From NCBI GenBank assembly GCA_002049455.2, contig KV919019.1:1-64000 (forward strand): a stretch of DNA of 64,000 nt, written 5' to 3'. The position numbers and the translations under genes are program-made. Under the pieces are notes generated by a model. It did no database searches and had not been told where the DNA came from. It worked only from the letters and a program-made list of their open reading frames with translations. Below, piece by piece: positions 57,322-64,000 of the stretch (the stretch's first letter is position 1; each line of letters starts with the position of its first letter). Source of the DNA: Porphyra umbilicalis. Its lineage: Eukaryota > Rhodophyta > Bangiophyceae > Bangiales > Bangiaceae.

Positions 57322-58320
57322 TAGGGTTATGCAACACGCCCGGGGCGAGCTAAATTAAACGCCCAAGGCGAGCAATTTCACGTGTTTTGAGCGTGTCACG
57401 CCCTACACGCTCAGAATTTAGGGGCGTGATTGGGGCGTGCTTGGCAAACAAGTACGTTATTTCAAATGTGCTCTTGGGGCGCCAGTCCACCGAATATTTT
57501 TCGGTGCAGTTCCGTGCCACCTTCGTTTCTTTTTCAGGGCGCGGTGTCTTCCTGCTCCGTCGAGCGTCCACAAACAAGGTGCTCGACGCTATGAGGCGCG
57601 GGGACCATATGTCCGTCGTGTGCCCACTAACAAGGTGCTGCACGCCATGATGCGCGAGCGCCATCTGTGCGGGATGGGCACAGCAACGGCCACCTGCTGT
57701 CATCAGTCAGGAAGGACGACGAGGGGCTCCTCGACACGGGCGCCAATGGGAACGTTGAATACGACGCATCTCGCGCCGGCAACGACCAGGCCGACGGCAG
57801 TGATGGAGGGGGCGCCGGCGGCGAGCTACGCGCCTGCTGCCCGAGGAGGTCGCCCGATGTGCCACGGCCGGCGCCAGAATCCCTGGACAGGACGTTGGTC
57901 GTCCCGGCGACGAGGAAGCCCCCGCGGCCATGGCCGACAATGGTTTGATGACCATCTGCTCTGGCTTTGTGCGCGGTGAGATGGGTGGGACTGCGGGCGG
58001 TGGGGCGGCCGGTGTAGGTCAGGCGAGCCGACGTCCCGTGATGCTGCAAAGCATCTTTGACGCAGAGTGGCAGAGGCCAAGAGAGTCTATCGCATGCAGC
58101 TGTTTCCTCCATGATTTCTGGCATTTTGGAGGTCCTGTGAACAAACCAAATTGGAAGATCATTGGGTATTTCGAATCGCCTACCAAGTAAGTGTCAGAAC
58201 AAGGGGGCTACGTAAGGGGCGTGAAGAGGGGCGTGCCAATTTTATGGGCGTGCAAAAGAGCCTTAATAGGCGCGCATCGCCCACCCCGCCACCCAAAAAG
58301 GGGCGTGATGCATAACCCTA
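57322..58320 (+). mobile_element. hAT-like element N4 (999 bp)
   Basis: Terminal inverted repeats TAGGGTTATGCAACACGCCC and, as complement, TAGGGTTATGCATCACGCCC. The 8-bp flanks are ATGGGTGG (57314-57321) and ATGCGTGG (58321-58328), a target duplication with one mismatch. GGCGTG motifs cluster near both ends. The TAGGGTTAT start resembles N3. Non-coding interior. Confidence 0.88.
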
Positions 58321-58329
58321 ATGCGTGGA

Positions 58330-58612
58330 CACCAACGGCCACATATGTCATCCAGACTTCCCCGCAGCACCGATGACACGCATTTGGTTGCCTAGCCAGG
58401 TCCATTTACCGCCTGCAGCGTCATCAGCGGGCCATTTATTCCACGAAAAGGCGTTCAAGACAACGGTAGTATGCAAGGAAAAACGTCTATCTCTCGAGCC
58501 AATTGTCGCAGCCGCCTGAAAGTGTGTAATGAAAAAGCTGATGAAGTAGGCTCCAGGATGCGTTCATGCTGAGCGCCAACGCTCGTTCCATTGCCGACTT
58601 CTGTGCGCGCCA
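58330..58612 (+). repeat. Dispersed repeat R2, copy 2
   Basis: Inverted relative to 3381-3664. The 64-codon frame reads on plus at 58325-58519 (MTRIWLPSQVHLPPAASSAG core). It lies just to the right of N4. Confidence 0.65.
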
Positions 58613-59770
58613 ATATCCGTCTGCCACCAGATAAGAACCCATCCTGTCCCCGTTTATTAACGACTGGTTTACTTCCTTCGAGAAGCACACCGTTGGGCCC
58701 AGATCGCCCTCCCCTCCTCCATCATCCTTTTTCCACAAAGAATAGACGCTTCACTCTTTTTGTTGGCAGGTGGGTCGGTATCGGGGTATACACCAGTTTA
58801 CATCCCATCAATCATCCTGGGGAAACCTAGGGGTTCTGCAGTGTTGACGGATAATTGTACCACAGTGTTGACGTGTGACCATCCGAACTGAGTCAGCAGT
58901 CTATCGCGGTAATTCCTATTGATCCAATCAAAAATCTGGAGCACCCTGGCAAAATTCTATCCAAGCAATAGGCTTGTTTAGTGCGCCCCGAAATTTCGGG
59001 CCGCTGGTGCATAATGCGCCCCTGAGCGCCCTTTGAGCGCTCAGTGTGCCCTAAGCGCCCCTCGAGCGCCCGTTGCAGCACCCATAAATGATCATGTAGC
59101 CCCTCTTAATCCTACGTTTTGACTGTGTTTCGTGGAAACTAGCGACCATCTGTGAATTTCTCTATGTATGTGAAAGAAGGACTGTTGACGGTCATCCGCA
59201 AGCCCCAATGTATCTGCGTGCCGCCCACAGCGGCAGCTCCCTAGGACAAACAAGAGAACAGATGAGTATGTGTCAGGTGGTGATGTGGACAACCAGACCG
59301 TCCGGCCATGAGGACAAGAAACACACGCACACCATACACAGTCACGCCGACCTATTCACATCCGCAGCTTTGGACAAGTAGATATCCTTGCCAAAGATGT
59401 CTTGCAGTCGTGGGAGATGGTTGAGAAGGATGCTGCTGCGTTGGCGCCAAGACGGGGGCCATCGCTGCTGCCATGGCCACCTCCTGACGGGCCCTTCCCG
59501 CCATACCGCTGGGGCCCATAACCTATCAAGTCGATGATGTTGAGTGGGTGCGTTGTTTTACTAGGCACGGCGTTCCCAGGCCTGCGAAGGCGTGTCTGAT
59601 ATCCCCCAGGCCACCTCAGCCGCAGGGTCTTCCCAGGCACTCCCAATGGCGCGGCCGACAAGGCCCCCACGCCGCCTCCCAGGGCAGCTCCCGCACCTCC
59701 GGAGGGCGCCCGCAGCCTCACACTCAAGGCGCCGCTCCCCACACAAATCTCTCCCGGAGCTTAACCCCTA
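58613..59770. other. No gene seen; GCGCCC-rich block at 58975-59095
   Basis: The block TGCGCCCCTGAGCGCC...CGAGCGCCCGTTGCAGC resembles the subterminal motif clusters of the hAT-like elements here, but no partner end was found. The expected gag and 5' part of the gypsy element to the right are absent. Confidence 0.4.
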
Positions 59771-62690
59771 ATGGATTCCCCGCTGAAAGATCTACAAACA
59801 AATACGTGCAGTGTCACCACACAAATAAAAAGACTTACGCCCGATGCAAGGCCGAATTGTCCCTGGGGACTGCGGAAGTACACTTCACAAATTAAACCAA
59901 AGAAGAACGGCAAAGCCCGATTCTGTGTCGACTATCGTCTGTTAAATAACATCACCAAGAAGGATGCTTATCCCTTGCCTCGAGAGGAGGACTGCCATGA
60001 CTCGTTGGGAGATGCCCAGGTGTTCACGTCTCTCGACTGCACCGCGGGGTACTGGCAAGTGCCCTCACGTAAGGACCACCAAGAGAAGACGGCGTTCACA
60101 ACGTATTGTGATATATACCACTGGTTATCAATGCCTTTCGGCTTGACGAACGCGCCTGCTACCTTTCAGCGTGCGTTGGATATTATCCTCTCGGGCTTGA
60201 AGTGGCAAATATGCTTTGTCAACTTAGACGACGTCATCATTTTCTCCGCGAACGCGGAACAGCACGTCAAAGGCGTTGACATGGTTCTGCAACGTCTCCG
60301 CGAAGCCGGGGTTACCCTGAACTTGGAAAAGTGCACATGGTTCTCCGACGAAGTCGAGTACCTTGGACTTATTGTCCGCCCAGGGCAACTGCACGTGCAT
60401 AACAAGAACGTTGATGCTCTGAGGCACTCCAAGTTCCCAACGAAAAAGACCCAGCTGAAAAGCTTCTTGGTCATGTGCAACTTCTATCGAAGTTTTGTCA
60501 AAGACTTTGTCAAACGAGCGAAGCCCCTGAACGCCCCGACTAGGGCCGAGATCCCACCAGATCAACCACCGCCGACGGACGTTGCCATCGCCGCATTCGA
60601 AGACCTTCGCAACGCACTATTGTGCCCACCGGTATTTGCCTTGGCAAAGGCCAATCTGAAGCTCGTCGTCGACGTTGACGCATGCGCCGACCAAGTCGGT
60701 TGTACCCTCCTCCAAGAGGAACCGGGCGAATTGCCTCATCCTGTCGGATATTGGAGCCGAGGACTCACTGCTGCAGAGCAGAACTACTCCACAACGGAGC
60801 GCGAATGCTTCGGCGTCGCGTGGGCTGTCCTCAAGTTGAGGCACTTCCTCGACGGGCAACGGTTCCTCATCCGAACGGATCACCAAGCACTTAGCTGGAT
60901 CTACAGCACAACCGACTCAAGCGGACGCTTGATGCAATGGCGACTTCGCCTTTCCGAATACACATTCGATATGGTTTATGAACCAGGTGCATCGCACCAC
61001 CTGCCCGACTTCCTGCCGCGCGCCTCTACGGTGGCGCCGACAGAAAATATCCATGATGATATACCTTGCCTGGCATTGGCCGAGACGGCCAATGGCTCAA
61101 GGACGGGGAGGTACACGGGTACCGACACACCCGAACCGGTGGAGTTCGAAGACGTTGTCGAAGCACAACAAACAGACGACTACTGTGTCGAGATGTCCAC
61201 TCGCGTGGAACGCGGAACGGCCAAGGCCTTCTTCCGCAACGAGCATCACGCTCTGTATCGCCGGACGCCTTCCGGCAACCAACTGGTCACACCAAAATCC
61301 TTACGCGAACGCGTCTTGACGCTCGAGCACCACGCCGCAGTGGCAGCCCATCCTGGTATGAACCGGATGTATTACACCATGCGAAAGGCATATTAATTGC
61401 CCTCGATGGTAGCGGTTATCCACACCACCATCACTAAGTGCACAACTTGTGCCAAAACCGCCTCGCCTTGCGGCGACACACCACGCGATGACGTTGTTCC
61501 CGGCTACTGAGCCTCTCACGGAACTGTCCGTTGACATCTTTGGGCCCATCCAGGCCTCCAAGAAGGGCAATCGCTTCATCTTGGCTATTACCGACCTCTT
61601 CGCCAAGCTCATTAAGTGTGTCGCCTTACGACGAATTACGGCCATGTCCGTGGCGTCAGCCGTCATCGACGCGTGGGTGTCAGGGGTTGTCAGGATAAAT
61701 ATCCGATACCTTGGGCTACTGTAATTGCAAACAAAACGACTATATTCGACGTCATTTTGCGCCAGCAGCTCAGGATATTGATTGACGTCCGGAGCTTTCC
61801 GTAGGTGGTCTTTTTTTCTTCAATGGACAATCATGGACGAACATTCTGCGACATATTCCAGATTATATCCGTATTCAGGCCTGGATACGGCCAAAAAACC
61901 GTATTCTGACAACCCCTGGTGGATGTCCGCCTACGGGCCACCGGACTGGATCCTATCGGACCAAGGGCCCCAGTTCAAGTCGAAATTCTTCATCGCTGTG
62001 ATGAAAATGCGTGGCATTGAAACGGTTCGCACCACGGCGTATCACCCCCAAACCAATGGGCAAGTTGAGCGGTACAACCGTACCATGGCTACTCAGCTGC
62101 GACACTACGTCGCTGATGACCCATCACGATGGGACGAGCTACTCCCGGTAATCACCATGCCATATAATTGCCAACCACACCGGTCTACGGGTATCGCTCC
62201 ATTTGTGCTCGTTATCCCAAGGCGGATCCCCAACCTCACGGGTCGCAACTTGCCCCCGGGCACTCCGCTGGCCAATAAGGGAACGCTCAAGGATGGGTCA
62301 CCCTTAGCTCGCAAACGGGCATTCATGGCCCGCCTTCGCAGACAGATCCCCGTCGTCATCGAGGCCTTGCGTAAGACGCAACAACGCTACAAACGTAACT
62401 TCGACCACCGGATCGCAACTCGCAATGCAAACGTTAAGATCGGCGACTACGCATACACGACCAACCACCATCGGCAAAACAAGCTGCAAAGCAAGGCCAT
62501 TGGACCCTTCGTGGTCGTTGATATGGATACGGATGCCTCCACGTTTGTCATTGACGTTGACGGGGAAGAAAAACGCCTCAGCAATGACCATGTCACCCCA
62601 GCTCCTCGTCCAACAATGACGGACACGGTGCCGCACCCCCTGCTAGATCGTCGGCGGCTCTATCATCGCGCTTCTCCGGGTACATTCTAG
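59771..62690 (+). pseudogene. Ty3/gypsy pol remnant (RT, RNase H, integrase), 5' truncated
   Basis: Frame 59771-61396 has RT (KARFCVDYRLLNN, FTSLDCTAGYWQV, MPFGLTNAPATFQR, catalytic NLDDVIIFS in place of the usual Y-x-DD), RNase H (VVDVDACADQVG, YSTTERECFGVAWAV, RTDHQAL) and the start of the integrase zinc finger. A stop and frame change near 61396 break the HHCC finger. The integrase core continues at 61449 (SVDIFGPIQ, first Asp) and, beyond an inserted MITE, at 61927 (ILSDQGPQF, then GQVERYN, a D(35)E spacing), ending at 62690. RT-RNase H-integrase is the gypsy order. No gag, protease or LTRs were found. An AT-poor GGGGGCGACA tract follows the stop. Confidence 0.88.
61681..61918. mobile_element. 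hAT-type MITE inside the gypsy integrase (238 bp)
   Basis: Ends CAGGGGTTGTCAG and CTGACAACCCCTG with 8-bp flanks GTGGGTGT (61673-61680) and GTGGATGT (61919-61926). Leaving it out together with one octamer keeps the integrase frame continuous between the two catalytic Asp motifs, which confirms the boundaries. Internal ATATCC/GGATA motifs resemble element N1, which also starts CAGGGG. Confidence 0.92.
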
Positions 62691-63194
62691 CGATTCGGGG
62701 GCGACACAGTGTGGTGCCCCATCGAAACCGTAGCCTACGACTTGGAATGGCCGGTTGGGGATCTGGCGGCACAACTATTCGGTTTGGATGGCATGTCCAG
62801 CGGCTAAGACAACGAGAATCAAGCTCACACGGCCAAGTCCCAGGCTTGTGTATCACTGTAATGATGCAATTTCACGAATTCAGGAGGGGCTCCGCCTCTG
62901 GTGCACTCAGGCGAGATCACTGTCAGCACGGAATGGTGAGGACAGCAGCAGACCTGCCTCTGCCGTCTATCATAGCAATCTTGCATGTGAATTCGGCCTC
63001 TGATTGGCTGGTGCCGCACTGCGATGACAGTATCAAAGGGACTCTGACGCTGACCGTGTTTCTGCCCTGCGGCGAGGTGTTTGGTGACGATTTTCATTGG
63101 ATCAGAGTCATGTCCGCATGGTTCTGCTCTTGTACCCTTGTGTTTCCAGCCATATGATTGGTTGGCGGTGGCCTCTTCCCCCTCAAATGCCCCC
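62691..63194. other. No gene seen
   Basis: Sequence between the gypsy pol end and the copia LTR. No LTR partner for the gypsy element could be identified. Confidence 0.4.
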
Positions 63195-63490
63195 TGTGAA
63201 TACAGTGCGTTCTCGTTATAAGAGACAGATGATTCTGCTCAAATTGAAGAAAAAGTGGCCCACACGGACTGGAATGGAAGACTCGCGACCCATATTCTTT
63301 TGTAAACGATTCTCTTATAACGAGAACGCACTGTATGTCGAAGAAGGTTGCCCGCCGCGGACGGAGGTAATCCGGCGGCGGTGGCAGATTATAAGGTAAA
63401 TGAGATCAGACGGGAGATTCGGGCGAAAAATCAACCAGTTAACAATGCGGGAAATTGGAGGCGAAGGGAATGTGGGCCAGTCGTTCCACA
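63195..63490 (-). repeat. 3' LTR of copia element 3, split by a MITE
   Basis: Removing the 131-bp MITE and one TA leaves exactly 163 bp, the LTR length of element 1, with matching ends (TGTGAA on plus, TTCCACA at the inner side). Confidence 0.9.
63203..63333 (-). mobile_element. 131-bp Tc1/mariner-pogo-like MITE, copy 2, inside an LTR
   Basis: Same length and inverted ends as 4269-4399, opposite orientation, TA on both sides (63201-63202, 63334-63335). The target TA is positions 7-8 of the LTR. Confidence 0.92.
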
Positions 63491-63711
63491 CTCTCCGGTC
63501 GTGGGCGAGCCGAGGGGAGGGTGTCACCGCGTCCAAATCGATGAAGTGTCGGCAAGGGCACGTGGGAAAAGTGAGGAAGGGGGGAGGGGGGAGCAGGAGA
63601 GGCGGGCGAGGCACAGGCATGCGGATGGCGGGCGAGGAGGGTGTGGCGCGGTCGTCGGGTGGCAAACTCCCCCCTCGTCAACGGGGGGAGGGATGGACCG
63701 GACAGGCGGCG

Positions 63712-64000
63712 CTAGACCTCGACGCGTGGGCGAGGGGCGTTGCGGTAGTTGGCCAAGGTCGTGTTGGCGCGGATCAGATGGCGCAACATGCCAGAGGAGA
63801 GTCCCTCGTTGAGAGCGTCGTTAGGGGCCGGGCGGGCGTATGTCGGCTTGGAGAGCGCGTCGGCGGGGTTGTGCGCGCCGTGGACGAGGTGCAGGGCGCG
63901 GATGGTGCCGTCAAGCAGCGCGCGGCGCAGCATATACAGGTCGTTCTTGCCGGTCATGTAGGTTGGGTCCTTGAAACATGCGATTAGGTCGTAGGCCGTG
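63712..64000 (-). CDS. Copia polyprotein C-terminus of element 3 (partial)
   Basis: The frame is open from the window edge to a stop at 63712: FKDPTYMTGKNDLYMLRR, then ALHLVHGAHNPADALSK and a tail ending RPRVEV. It equals the end of the RNase H region of element 1 but lacks that element's single-T insertion, so its frame is intact here. Whether the rest of the element is intact cannot be seen. Confidence 0.85.
   Translation of the reverse strand, partial: TAYDLIACFKDPTYMTGKNDLYMLRRALLDGTIRALHLVHGAHNPADALSKPTYARPAPNDALNEGLSSGMLRHLIRANTTLANYRNAPRPRVEV

Larger units (their letters stand above)
63195..64000 (-). mobile_element. Ty1/copia retrotransposon 3, 3' end only (runs off right edge)
   Basis: Same family as element 1. 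The 3' LTR is 63195-63490 including a nested MITE, the purine tract CCGGAGAG precedes it, and the C-terminal RNase H region follows. The outer flank is CCCCC (63190-63194), a possible target duplication whose partner is outside the window. Confidence 0.88.

Noticed and set aside
62691-63194. 3' LTR of the gypsy element
   Set aside because: No sequence here recurs upstream of 59771; without a pair an LTR cannot be claimed.
1-64000. CRISPR arrays, operons, bacterial signals
   Set aside because: The window has spliceosomal introns, LTR elements and hAT/MULE-type transposons; no spaced short direct repeats or Shine-Dalgarno-organised genes were seen.

Overview
This is a eukaryotic nuclear window: GC-rich, with spliceosomal introns, sparse genes and many layers of transposable elements. 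The GC-rich coding style, Ala/Gly/Pro/Arg-rich tails, long poly-G/poly-C tracts and an Spg1/Tem1-type GTPase would suit a GC-rich alga or other protist (a bangiophyte red alga is my best guess), but no sequence here proves the lineage.

Host genes are few. Positions 1-2610 (minus) hold the first half of an ABCB-type full transporter whose intron splits the Walker A motif; the second half lies beyond the left edge. Positions 45600-46944 (plus) hold an unrecognised Ala-rich protein whose frame breaks only at G/C homopolymers. It converges on an Spg1/Tem1-like GTPase at 47342-48254 (minus). Positions 54087-54572 (plus) encode a small secreted protein resembling an NTR/TIMP domain.

The rest is mostly mobile DNA. 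Two Ty1/copia elements lie at 4470-7273 (a deletion derivative with protease joined to RNase H) and 7455-12977 (full-length structure, decayed), and the end of a third starts at 63195. Positions 13.9-24.2 kb hold a MULE-like transposon with introns and a second, unrecognised ORF, followed by a nearly identical second copy at an offset of 5291 bp. A ~700-bp dispersed repeat (R1) occurs six times. One R1 copy is split by a hAT-like element, which contains a second, which contains a third; each has exact 8-bp target duplications (27542-32114). Further nests are a TIR element inside another at 39.4-42.8 kb, a hAT-type MITE inside a Ty3/gypsy integrase at 61681-61918, and a TA-flanked MITE inside a copia LTR at 63203-63333.

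Overall the layout reads as an island of repeatedly self-inserting, mostly non-autonomous elements between a handful of genes. Element boundaries were placed by eye from terminal repeats and target duplications; splice joins inside decayed elements are provisional.
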